From Hymenobacter aquaticus (GTDB lineage Bacteria; Bacteroidota; Bacteroidia; Cytophagales; Hymenobacteraceae), in assembly GCF_004765605.1 (NCBI RefSeq), contig NZ_SRLC01000001.1, forward strand, positions 186,001-250,000: a stretch of 64,000 nt of DNA, given 5' to 3'. Both the position numbers and the translations under genes were made by a program. This document shows positions 52,435 through 61,600 of this stretch, piece by piece (within the stretch, counting starts at the first letter, position 1; each line of letters begins with the position of its first letter). A model generated the notes under the pieces. That model was given only the letters and a program-made list of their open reading frames with translations. It was not told where the DNA came from and made no database searches.

Positions 52435-53865
52435 ATGAATACTCCCCAGCTTCCCGAGAATCCGTTGTTTCATACCATTGCTGAGGCGGCCGGTGAGCTG
52501 GGCTACCCGGCCTACGTTATCGGGGGCTTCGTGCGGGATTTGGCGCTGGCACGGCCCAGCAAGGACGTGGATGTGGTGTGCGTGGGCGACGGAATCAGGC
52601 TGGCCCAGGCCGTGGGGAGCAAGCTGCCGGGCAAGCCCCGCGTGACGGTGTTCAAGAACTTTGGCACGGCCATGCTGCCCACCGAAACCATTGAGCTGGA
52701 GTTTGTGGGCGCCCGCAAGGAAAGCTACCGGGCCGAGAGCCGCAAGCCCGAGGTGGAGGCCGGCACCCTGGAGGAAGACCTGGCCCGCCGCGACTTTACC
52801 ATCAACGCCTTGGCCCTGAGCCTGAACCCTGGGGATTTCGGTACGCTCGTGGACCGCTTCGAGGGCATGCGCGACTTGCAGCAGAAAATCATCCGCACCC
52901 CGCTCGACCCGGATATTACCTTCTCCGACGACCCGCTGCGCATGATGCGGGCCGTGCGCTTTGCCACCCAGCTCGACTTCGACATCGAGCCCGACACCTT
53001 CGACGCCATTGCCCGCAACAAGGACCGCATCAAGATTGTGTCGCAGGAGCGCATTACCGTCGAGTTGAACAAGATTATTGAGGCCACCAAGCCCAGCTAC
53101 GGCTTCAAGCTGCTGTTTCAGACCGGTTTGCTCCAGCTGATTTTCCCCCGCATGGCCCAGCTCTACGGGGTGGAGAAAGTTGGGAGCCATGCCCACAAGG
53201 ACAACTTTTACCACACCCTACAGGTGCTCGACAACGTGGTGGCGGCCGGCGGCGACCTGTGGCTACGCTGGGCGGCCATTCTGCACGACATTGCCAAGCC
53301 CGCCACCAAGCGCTACGACAAAAAGGTGGGCTGGACCTTTCACGGCCACGAAGACAAGGGTGCGCGCTGGGTGCCGGGTATTTTCACCGACCTGAAGCTG
53401 CCGCAAGGCGAGGAGATGCGCATGGTGCAAAAGCTCGTGCGCCTGCATCTGCGGCCCATTGCCCTGGTGAAGGAAACCGTGACCGACTCGGCCGTGCGCC
53501 GCCTGCTGTTCGAGGCCGGCGACGACATCGACCGGCTGATGCTCCTGTGCCGGGCCGATATTACAAGCAAAGACCACCAGCGCAAAGAGCGCTACCTGCG
53601 CAACTTCGGGTTGGTGGAAGAAAAGCTACGGGAAGTAGAAGCCAAGGACCATCTGCGCAACTTCAAGCCCGTTATTACCGGCGAAGTCATCATGGAAACC
53701 TTTGGCTTGAAGCCCTCCCGGGAAGTGGGCGAGCTGAAGGAAGCCGTATTGGAGGCTATTCTCGATGGCAAGATCCGAAACGAAATGGAGGAAGCCTTTG
53801 CCTACCTGTTGCAGCTCGGGCAGGCAAAAGGACTTCCTCCGGGTCACTCGTTCTCTCACCAATAA
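52435..53865 (+). CDS. cca: CCA-adding tRNA nucleotidyltransferase with HD domain
   Basis: A 476-aa class II nucleotidyltransferase that builds or repairs the 3' CCA of tRNAs. The head shows YVIGGFVRD and DVDVVCVGD (two metal Asp), then RDFTINALALSL and DPLRMMRAVRFATQL. From about residue 240 there is an HD-type phosphohydrolase fold (SHAHKDNFYHTLQVLDNV, LRWAAILHDIAKP). Whether it acts as a full CCA enzyme or a poly(A)/A-adding relative is not certain from sequence. The ATG at 52435 is used; an upstream TTG at 52429 is less likely. Confidence 0.9.
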   Translation: MNTPQLPENPLFHTIAEAAGELGYPAYVIGGFVRDLALARPSKDVDVVCVGDGIRLAQAVGSKLPGKPRVTVFKNFGTAMLPTETIELEFVGARKESYRAESRKPEVEAGTLEEDLARRDFTINALALSLNPGDFGTLVDRFEGMRDLQQKIIRTPLDPDITFSDDPLRMMRAVRFATQLDFDIEPDTFDAIARNKDRIKIVSQERITVELNKIIEATKPSYGFKLLFQTGLLQLIFPRMAQLYGVEKVGSHAHKDNFYHTLQVLDNVVAAGGDLWLRWAAILHDIAKPATKRYDKKVGWTFHGHEDKGARWVPGIFTDLKLPQGEEMRMVQKLVRLHLRPIALVKETVTDSAVRRLLFEAGDDIDRLMLLCRADITSKDHQRKERYLRNFGLVEEKLREVEAKDHLRNFKPVITGEVIMETFGLKPSREVGELKEAVLEAILDGKIRNEMEEAFAYLLQLGQAKGLPPGHSFSHQ

Positions 53866-53898
53866 GCAAACCCAATCAATTCGTGTTGTCGCGGAGAT

Positions 53899-53945
53899 AG
53901 ATGCCGGTCAGGAACCAAGGGTTGCCTGGCCGGCATCTGTTCGTT
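53899..53945 (+). terminator. Terminator after cca
   Basis: AGATGCCGGTCAGG (53899-53912) pairs with 53925-53938 (one G-T), followed by a short T-rich tail. Confidence 0.75.
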
Positions 53946-54052
53946 TAAGTAAGTAGGAGCCCCCGGGCGTGGGCGGCTGAAAAGCCGCCGGTCACCAGTG
54001 GGCGCGGGAGTAGCAGTGCAGCCGTGGAAACTGGAAAAGGGTGGCCGCGGGG

Positions 54053-56737
54053 CTACTCGTTGGTCGTGTCGTCGTCGCTGTTGCCGGTGGTGAGGCGCAC
54101 CACCCGCGAGGAGCCCGACACATCCTTCTGCACCTTATTGGGCGAGCCGGTATACTCCACCCGGCTGGCGCCGCTGAGCTCGGCGCGCAGGCGGTCGGCC
54201 ACTTTCACGCGGGCCTTGCTCATGCCGGAAAGCTCAAGGTCAGCACTTTGGGTGCTCATGCGCAGGCCCTGCACCTGGCTGGCGCCGTCGCCTTCCACGT
54301 TCAACTCGTTGGCTGCGCCGCGCAAATCGGTGCGGCAAGCCCCGCTCAGGTTCAGGTCGAGGCGGGGTACGTCCACGTTGAGCAGCGCGTAGCAGGCGCC
54401 CGACTGCTCTACCTGGAGCGCCTGGTCTTTGAACCCGGCCACGTTGGCTTTGCAGACCCCACTCAGATCCAGGGACGTCAGCTCCGGCATCTGCACCCGA
54501 ATCAGCACGGGCTTGCGGTTGCCAAAGCCCGACAGAAACGAGTTGCGGTTGCGGCCCCGAATCGTCAGCTCATTGCCGTTGGCTTCCACGCGCAGGTCGC
54601 GCAGGTCCTTGTCGTCGCCGGCGGCGTCTACCTTAAACTCCGGACCCTGGCGCACCAGCACGCGGTAGGCGCCGCTGGCTTCGATGGTGCGGAAGCCACT
54701 GACGTTGAAGGTGCGCCGGCCCGAGCCGTAGCGGCCGGGGGCAGTGGAGAATCCTTTGTCGTCAATGTCGATGTCGACGCCCACGTTGCCGTCCTCGTCG
54801 TCATCGGTGTTGACCCGGATCCGGTAGCTTTCGTCGCCGGCGTCCACGCGCACGGTGGTGTCGGTGGTATCCGAGTCGGCCTGGTCGTCGTCCTCATCGT
54901 AGCGGCCGAAGCTGTCTTCCAGATCGTCGCCGGTACAGCTGAGGCACTCCAGCTGGTTGCCGCGCAGGCGGTAGGTGTGCTTTTCCGGGTCGTTGGGCTT
55001 CTGGTCGTTCACGAAGTTGTCGTCGTTCAGCATGTAGGAGAAGTCGTGGCCCAGGCGGAACGTCTTGTTGCGGGGCAGGCGCACCAGCAGGCTCAGGTCC
55101 TGGTCGCGGTACTTCGCGCTGGGGCGGAACGAGAAGTGGTCGTCGAAGAGCAAGGTCGAGTCGTTGCTCTGGCGCACGGTGTAGGTCACCGTGCTGACGG
55201 CCGTCTGCCGGGCTTCCGCTTCGCTGTAGCCGCTGGCGGAGAAGGTTTTTTCCACCTCCACGGCCGCCCCGCTGTCGGCGGGGGCCAGGCGCACGTCCAC
55301 CCGTTGGTCGGAGCCCCGGTCGACGCGGCGCGTATCCAGCAGCAGGGTAGGCGTGGCCTCAAACCCGGTGAAGCGCTGGGTCTGGGTTACTTCGCCTTGC
55401 TCCTGGAAGTTGCGGTTGATCTGCGTCATGGCCACGGCCACGCCCACGACGCCCAGCAGCCAGAGGCCGAACATGGTCAGGTTGGCGGTGCGGCTCAGGA
55501 TGGAGCGGCGCAGCAGCAGCCCCAGGCCGGCCAGCATCATGGCCAGGGCCGGAATGGCCGTCAGCAGGAAGAAGGCCAGCAGCGCCCAGCTGGGCACGGT
55601 GTTCATCATTACGTTGGCCGACACGTCGCCCAGCACGAAGTTCTGCGACTCCGGAATCGTGCCCAGGCCAATGCCCAGCAGAATCAGCAGCGTGAGCAGG
55701 AAGCCGAAGCCGATGATGGTCATCATCACCCCGATAAAGATGCGCAGGGCCGAGCCGATGAAATTCAGCAGGGGCCGGATGTTGCGGAACAGCTCCTCCA
55801 GAAAAGTGCCCACGGGCCGGTTGTTGCCCAGGGTTTCGGGGTTGCCGTCGGGGTTGCTGCGCAGGTTGCTGTCGAGGCTGGAAAGCGTCAGGGCGTCGCC
55901 CCGCATCCGCATCCGGTCGGACACGGTTTTGGCTTCGGGCAGCAGAATCCAGAGGGCAATGTAGAGCGGGATGGCAAAGCCGCCGGCGAAGAGGAAGGCC
56001 ACGAACAGCACCCGGATCAGCACCACGTCCACGTTGAAGTAGGCGGCCAGACCAGCCGACACCCCGCCGACCTTGCCGGTGTCGGTGTCGCGGTAAAGCT
56101 TCTTAAAGGTGGGGTCTTCTTCGCCCGCTACCATATCGTAGCGCTTGGGCAGGGCAATCCAGAGAATGATGTAGACCAGCAGCGAGACGCCGGCCAGGTC
56201 GCCGCCAAAGTCGCTGTGGCCGTCGTAGCGGTCGAACACCACGGGGGGTAGCAGCAGCAGCGTCAGGAAGCCCAGGCGCACCCACAGCGGGTTGATGGCG
56301 AAGTAGCGGGCAATACCGGCGGCGACGCCGGCAATCTTGCGGTTGGCCATGTCCCGGAACAGGCGCTTGGGCTCGGTAGCGGCTTCGGCCGTGGCGGCCC
56401 CGGCGGCTTTGGCGTAGTTGGTGTACACCTCGGGGCCACCGGCCAGGGCTTCTTCCTCTTCCTCGGCCTCGTCGGCGGTCTGGAAGTCGCTCACGCGGCC
56501 CATCTTACCGACCATTTCCTGCACGTCGGCCAGGGTGATGACCTGCTTGGTGGTGGAGGTGCGGGCGGCAAACAGCTCGGCAATGCGGGCCTCAATGTCG
56601 GCCACGATTTCCTCGTGTCCGCGGTAGCCGGAAAAGTGCGCCCGTACTTCGGCCAGGTAGCGGCTCAGTACATCGTAGCCGTCTTCTTCGATGTGGAAGA
56701 TGAGGCCTTGGAGGTTAATGCTGATATTCTTTTTCAT
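54053..56737 (-). CDS. PspC-PspC membrane protein fused to DUF2807 adhesin-like domain
   Basis: An 894-aa protein. A cytoplasmic N-terminus (1-120; MKKNISINLQGLIFHIEEDGYDVL with coiled coil) precedes two PspC domains (about 125-190, KRLFRDMANRKIAGVAAGIARYF; about 210-275, KKLYRDTDTGKVGGVSAGLAAYF). Further membrane helices lie at about 330-455. A large extracytoplasmic part follows, with an Asp-rich stretch near 640-680 and a C-terminal DUF2807 beta-helix (about 690-880; repeats such as LTSLDLSGVCKANV, LDLNLSGACRTDL, ADLELSGMSKARV). PspC modules sense membrane stress; the beta-helix may contact the envelope. It is downstream of and probably controlled by the PadR regulator. Confidence 0.85.
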   Translation of the reverse strand: MKKNISINLQGLIFHIEEDGYDVLSRYLAEVRAHFSGYRGHEEIVADIEARIAELFAARTSTTKQVITLADVQEMVGKMGRVSDFQTADEAEEEEEALAGGPEVYTNYAKAAGAATAEAATEPKRLFRDMANRKIAGVAAGIARYFAINPLWVRLGFLTLLLLPPVVFDRYDGHSDFGGDLAGVSLLVYIILWIALPKRYDMVAGEEDPTFKKLYRDTDTGKVGGVSAGLAAYFNVDVVLIRVLFVAFLFAGGFAIPLYIALWILLPEAKTVSDRMRMRGDALTLSSLDSNLRSNPDGNPETLGNNRPVGTFLEELFRNIRPLLNFIGSALRIFIGVMMTIIGFGFLLTLLILLGIGLGTIPESQNFVLGDVSANVMMNTVPSWALLAFFLLTAIPALAMMLAGLGLLLRRSILSRTANLTMFGLWLLGVVGVAVAMTQINRNFQEQGEVTQTQRFTGFEATPTLLLDTRRVDRGSDQRVDVRLAPADSGAAVEVEKTFSASGYSEAEARQTAVSTVTYTVRQSNDSTLLFDDHFSFRPSAKYRDQDLSLLVRLPRNKTFRLGHDFSYMLNDDNFVNDQKPNDPEKHTYRLRGNQLECLSCTGDDLEDSFGRYDEDDDQADSDTTDTTVRVDAGDESYRIRVNTDDDEDGNVGVDIDIDDKGFSTAPGRYGSGRRTFNVSGFRTIEASGAYRVLVRQGPEFKVDAAGDDKDLRDLRVEANGNELTIRGRNRNSFLSGFGNRKPVLIRVQMPELTSLDLSGVCKANVAGFKDQALQVEQSGACYALLNVDVPRLDLNLSGACRTDLRGAANELNVEGDGASQVQGLRMSTQSADLELSGMSKARVKVADRLRAELSGASRVEYTGSPNKVQKDVSGSSRVVRLTTGNSDDDTTNE

Positions 56738-56798
56738 CTCAGTGCTGCAAATCAAGAGTAACTCGAAAGGAGGAATGGTCCGGGCCAACTAGCTGCCG

Positions 56799-57158
56799 CT
56801 ACGGCGTTGGGGTTGCGGCGCCATTGAGGTGAGGTTTCTGGCGGATGATGCGGATCGAATCCTGCACTTCCTCCCAGGTCAGGCGCAGCTGGTGCAGAAA
56901 CTCCTGGCCGTCGGGGGTGAGGGTGTAGTACTTGCGGGGCGGTCCGGAGGTGGACTCTTTCCAGGTATAATCAAGCAAGCCGGCATTTTTGAGGCGCGTC
57001 AGCAGCGGATAGAGGGTTCCTTCCACTACAATCATGCGGGCGGAGGTGAGCTCCTCCAGCATGTCCGACGCATACACCTCGCCGCGGGCAATGATTTCCA
57101 GGATGCAGAACTCCAGGATGCCCTTCCGCATCTGCACTTGGGTGTTCTCTACTTTCAT
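56799..57158 (-). CDS. PadR family transcriptional regulator
   Basis: A 119-aa winged-helix repressor: MRKGILEFCILEIIARGEVYASDMLEEL, MIVVEGTLYPLLTRLKNAGLLDYTWKES, GPPRKYYTLTPDGQEFL, ending in a dimerisation helix (RLTWEEVQDSIRIIRQ). Family members usually repress their own operon and release on ligand or stress. The ATG at 57158 gives the compact family length; an upstream ATG at 57299 adds a leader covering the operator. A PadR-type palindrome and promoter lie just upstream, and the PspC-DUF2807 gene follows after 61 bp. Confidence 0.9.
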   Translation of the reverse strand: MKVENTQVQMRKGILEFCILEIIARGEVYASDMLEELTSARMIVVEGTLYPLLTRLKNAGLLDYTWKESTSGPPRKYYTLTPDGQEFLHQLRLTWEEVQDSIRIIRQKPHLNGAATPTP

Positions 57159-57189
57159 GGGCTGGGGCAGAAATCGGTGAAGAATGAAA

Positions 57190-57221
57190 CAAAGATAATG
57201 GAAGGTACTATGCGACGCAAG
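57190..57221 (-). promoter_or_regulatory. padR promoter (TTG-N20-TAnnTTTG)
   Basis: On the minus strand TATCTTTG (plus 57190-57197) is preceded, after 20 bp, by CTTG (plus 57218-57221). This is the Bacteroidota promoter form, with the -7 box about 31 bp before the padR ATG. GGTACTATG in the spacer (57204-57212) resembles a half-site of the nearby palindrome. Confidence 0.6.
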
Positions 57222-57245
57222 GTACTGGTCGAATTTATTTTTAGT

Positions 57246-57262
57246 ACTATGTAATACATAGT
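57246..57262. promoter_or_regulatory. PadR-type operator palindrome
   Basis: ACTATGTA-A-TACATAGT is a perfect 17-bp palindrome. It contains ATGTA/TACAT, the half-site type typical of PadR operators, and lies 25 bp upstream of the padR -33 element and near the divergent porV promoter. It probably mediates autorepression and could also touch porV. Confidence 0.65.
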
Positions 57263-57474
57263 TCATGGACGGTGGAATTGTAGCCCGGCCAGCCGACAAA
57301 ACGGGCTGGGCTAAAAACCGGAAGGCGGATAAAATCGTTGATTGCCGCGTACCAAGGCCGATTTCGGTTGACTACAGTCGAGCCGCGCCCGTCGGCCCGA
57401 TTCGCCAGCGCACTATTAATAAGTATCTTGCGTTGCTGCTCCGGACAAACCTGGATTTTATTCATTACACCTCT

Positions 57475-58587
57475 ATGCTGCACTTCTCCCGATTCGCCCC
57501 CGCACTGGTAGGGGCGGGCCTTAGCCTGGGTCTGGCTACCGTGGCTTCGGCCCAAACCAAAGACCTGACGCCCAAATACAGCAACGACTTTCTCAACATC
57601 GGGGTGGGGGGCCGGGCCCTGGGCATGGGCAACGTGCAGGTAAGCTTGGTAGGCGACGCCACGGCCGGCTACTGGAACCCGGCGGGCCTGCTGAATCAGA
57701 AGAGCAAGTACGACGCGGTGCTGATGCACTCGGAGCTGTTTTCCGGCATCGTCAAAAACGACTACGCCGCCTTTTCCATGCCCCTCGACGAGCAGAGCGC
57801 CATCGGGGCCAGCCTCATCCGGGTGGGCGTCGACGACATTGCCGATACCCGCGCCCTGGTGAACGAGTACGGGCAGGTGTCCTACGACCGTATCACCTAC
57901 TTCTCGGTGGCCGATTACGCGCTGCTGCTCTCCTACGCCCGCAAGATCGGGGCAGTTGAGGGGCTGAAGCTGGCCGGCAACGGCAAGATCATCTACCGCA
58001 ACGTGGGCAAGTTTGCCAACGCCTGGGGCTTCGGCATCGACGCGGGCGTGCAATATGACAAGGGCGGCTGGCGGCTGGGCCTGATGGCCCGCGACATTAC
58101 CACCACCTTCAACGCCTGGGCCATCAACTCCGACGAGTTTCAGGGCAGCGCCAACGCCTCGGACCCGGTGCCGGCCAACAGCACCGAAATCACGCTGCCC
58201 CGCTTTATCCTGGGGGTGGGCCGCGCGGTGAAGCTGCCCGCCCAGCTCACGGCCCTGGCCGCCGTCGACTTGGAAATTACCACCGACGGGCAGCGCAACA
58301 CGCTCGTGTCGAGCAGCGCCGTGAGCATCGACCCCAAAGCCGGGCTGGAGCTGGGCTACAAGGACCTGATTTTCCTGCGCGGCGGCGTGAGCAACTTCCA
58401 GAAAATGGACGCCGATAAGTCTTTCGACGGCAAGGGTGGCTGGAAGCCCCAGCCCAGCCTGGGCGTGGGCGTGGCCTTTAGCGGCCTGCGCCTCGACCTG
58501 GCCCTCTCGCGCCTGGCCATTGAGAAGGTAGGTGACCAGGGCTCGACCAATTCCGTTATCGTTTCGCTGGGCTACGGCTTTAAGTAA
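57475..58587 (+). CDS. porV: T9SS outer-membrane protein PorV (LptO)
   Basis: A 370-aa protein with a signal peptide (LGLATVASAQ) and a FadL-like barrel pattern. The N-terminus of the mature part, GVGGRALGMGNVQVSLVGDATAGYWNPAGLL, is the PorV/PorQ/UPF0164 signature, and the C-terminus ends in strand NSVIVSLGYGFK. PorV shuttles folded T9SS cargo from the translocon to the attachment complex and holds PorU. Start at 57475 gives the signal peptide; an in-frame ATG at 57265 overlaps the operator region. It precedes porU by 58 bp. Confidence 0.9.
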   Translation: MLHFSRFAPALVGAGLSLGLATVASAQTKDLTPKYSNDFLNIGVGGRALGMGNVQVSLVGDATAGYWNPAGLLNQKSKYDAVLMHSELFSGIVKNDYAAFSMPLDEQSAIGASLIRVGVDDIADTRALVNEYGQVSYDRITYFSVADYALLLSYARKIGAVEGLKLAGNGKIIYRNVGKFANAWGFGIDAGVQYDKGGWRLGLMARDITTTFNAWAINSDEFQGSANASDPVPANSTEITLPRFILGVGRAVKLPAQLTALAAVDLEITTDGQRNTLVSSSAVSIDPKAGLELGYKDLIFLRGGVSNFQKMDADKSFDGKGGWKPQPSLGVGVAFSGLRLDLALSRLAIEKVGDQGSTNSVIVSLGYGFK

Positions 58588-58594
58588 GCCCCGG

Positions 58595-58618
58595 GCCGCC
58601 CGACGCTTGTCGGGCGGC
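58595..58618 (+). promoter_or_regulatory. GC-rich hairpin between porV and porU
   Basis: GCCGCCCGAC and GTCGGGCGGC form a perfect 10-bp stem with GCTT loop and no T-run. In an operon this is better read as an mRNA processing or stability hairpin that could set porV above porU than as a terminator. Confidence 0.6.
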
Positions 58619-58645
58619 TGGTGTCGAAACCTTCAGTTAGTATCT

Positions 58646-61600
58646 ATGATCAACTCTACCCAACTTCGAAACCTGCTGCGCTGTTTTGGCTTGCTGCTGG
58701 GAGTAGTTCTGCTGCGTCCGGCTGCCGTGCAGGCGCAATCGGGCCCGTACGGCAACGAGTGGCTCGTGCCGGGGCAGGCCTACTATAAGATTAAAGTGGC
58801 CCAGGACGGGCTCTACCGCCTGGACTACCAGTACCTGACCCGGGCCGGGCTGGGCAGCACGACCAACCCGCAGCGGCTGCAGCTCTGGCGCCGGGGCCGG
58901 GAAGTGGCCATCTACGTGGGCGGCACTTCCTCGACGGGGCTGGATGCCACGAGCTACGTGGAGTTCTATGGGCAGCGCAACGACGGGGCCCTGGACAAGG
59001 GCATGTACAAGAACCCGGCCGAGCAGGCCCAGCGGCTCTACAGCCTCTACACCGACACGGCGGCCTATTTTCTCACGGTCTCGGCCACGGCCAACGGCAA
59101 GCGCATGGCCCAGCCCGCCCTGAGCCCCGTCGGTGGCAAGCACCCGTATTGGATCAAGCCCCAGACCAACGTTATTGCCGACCGCTACCACGACGTTCCG
59201 GCCGAAAACTTCGTGTACCAGCCCTGGGGCGAAACCAACGAAGGGTTTCTGGGCCAGCACTGGGGGCGCGGCTTCGATAACTTCGGCAACGTCTCGCGGG
59301 CCGGCGACGAGTATAAGGTAGACTCGGTGGACAGCCGCTCCGCCACCGGTCCGCTGCCGGTGCTGGAAACCCTGGTGGTAGGAGCCAGCAACTCGGCCCA
59401 CACGATAAACCTGTACGTGAAGCCCGAGGGCACCGACACCTGGCGCGTGTTCCGCACCTTCGTGATGCAGGGCTTCGAGCAGCGCAAAATCGTGGAGCAG
59501 CTGCGCCGAACCGACATCAAAGCCAGCGGCGTGGTCCGGATGCTGATTGAGGTGGTAACGGCGGCCACGCCCAGCACCGAAAACAACCTGGTGAGCCTGG
59601 CCTACCTGCGCGTCAGGCACACCCAAACGGCCCGCTGGTTTCCCAAGCGCAGCTTCTTTAGCTTCAGCAACGACTCGACCCTGGGCGCGGCCCCGGCCTA
59701 CTACACGCTCGACAGCATCCCGGCTACCGTCCGCGGATTTGATGTGACCGACCCCTACAATGCCCAGCGCATCGAGGGCCTGGCCGGCGTGGGGCAGCAG
59801 CGCACCTACGTGTTTCCGAATGCCCTGGCTGGCAACCGCACGCGCAACCTGGTGCTGGCCGACGTGGCCCGGGCCCTGGTGCCGCTGCCCGCGCAGCCCG
59901 TGCGGTTCCGCGCTATTTCGCCCGCGTCGCACAACTTCCTGATCGTAAGCCACCAGGCGCTGATGAAGCCGGCCGGCGACACGCTCAACCCGGTGCGCGA
60001 ATACGCCAAGTACCGCGCCTCGGCCACCGGCGGCCGCTACGACACGCTCGTCGTAACGACCGACCAGCTCTACAACCAGTTTCACTACGGGGAGAAGTCG
60101 GCGCTGGCCATCCGGCAGTTTTCCCTTTACATGCTCACCAACCCCCGGGCCAAGTACCTGCTGCTGCTGGGCAAGGGCCTGAATACCGGCGAATTGGGCA
60201 ATGGCAACATCTACCACCGCAAAGACCCGCGCGGCTACTCGCCCACGGTGCGCGACCTGGTGCCGACCAGCACGCGCGGCTCCTCCGATACTTTCTTTTC
60301 GGCCGACTGGCCCAATAACGACTACGCCGCCCGCATGGCTACCGGCCGGATTTCGGCCCAGACGCCGCGCGAAGTGCTGGATTACCTCAACAAGCTCCGG
60401 GAGCACGAGGAAGTAATCAGCCGGCCCGACGCGCCCGATCTGGCGTGGCGCAAAAACGCGCTGCACCTGGGCGGGGGCGAAGAGCCCTACCAGTTTGAGC
60501 TGTTTGCCCAGTATCTGAACGAGTATAAAGCCCAGATTGAGCGGCCTTTCTTCGCCGGTACGGTCGTCAAGACGTACTCGCGCACCACGCTGGGGCTGCC
60601 CCAGGAAATCAACGTTTCCTCGGAGCTGAACACCGGCCTGGCCCTGATCAACTACTTCGGCCACGGTTCCATTCAGGAACTGTCGTTGGGCCTGGGCAAC
60701 GTCCGCACCAATCCGGCGAAAGGCTATAACAACCGGGCCAAGTACCCCATCATGTTTGCCAACGGCTGCGCGGCCGGCAATACGTTTTCCATCTACAACG
60801 CCCTCTACGCCGAAGACTGGATTCTGGCCCCGAAAAAGGGCCTGATCGGCTTCATGTCGGAGTCCAGCTTCGGCTTTGAGTCGACGATGCACACCATGCA
60901 GAAGCTCACGTATCAGCTGATGCTGAACGATGCGGCCTGGTACGGCAAGCCCGTGGCCGACGTGCAGAACGAGGTGGCGCGCCGCCTGCAGAACGGCCCG
61001 CTGAACAACCCCATCGGCCAATCGGCCCTGCTGAACACGGTGTGGCACGCCGACCCGGCCCTGCGTTTGTTCTCCCCGCCCAAGCCCGACTTTCTGTTCG
61101 GCGCGACGCCCCTCACGGTGACGCCGGTGGGCACAGAGCCGGTGCGCACCACCTCCCGGGAATTTAAGCTGCTGGTGCAGGTGCGCAACCCCGGCAAGGT
61201 GACCTACGACAAGCTCGATATTTCGGTAAAGCGCACCTACGACCCCACCACGCTGCCCCTGCGCGCCGACACGCTCTACACCTTCACCAACCTGCGCCAG
61301 GCCCTGCACGACACGACCTACGCGCTGGTGCTGCGCAACACGGGCAATGCCTTCGGCAACAACCAGTTTCTGGTTACGCTCGATTACCAGAACCGCGTGG
61401 ATGAGCTGGATGAAACCAACAACCAGGCTTCGACGAGCTTTTCGTTTTTGCAGGAGGGCATCACCCTGCTCAACCCGCCCGAGTTTGCCATCGTCAGCAC
61501 GGCCAAGCCCCGGCTGGTGGGGCAGACCAACGACCCGCTGGGCCCCCGGCGCACGTTCCTGCTCGAAGCCGACACGACGCTGAGCTTCTCCAGCCCGCTG

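Larger units (their letters stand above)
57159..57474. other. Divergent promoter region between padR and porV
   Basis: A 316-bp gap containing the padR promoter and operator on the left. The right half (57263-57474) must hold the porV promoter; TATCTTGC at about 57424-57431 resembles a -7 box but lacks one T. Confidence 0.6.

Noticed and set aside
58595..58618. Hairpin between porV and porU as a terminator
   Set aside because: No T-run follows, and porU has no other promoter in the 58-bp gap.
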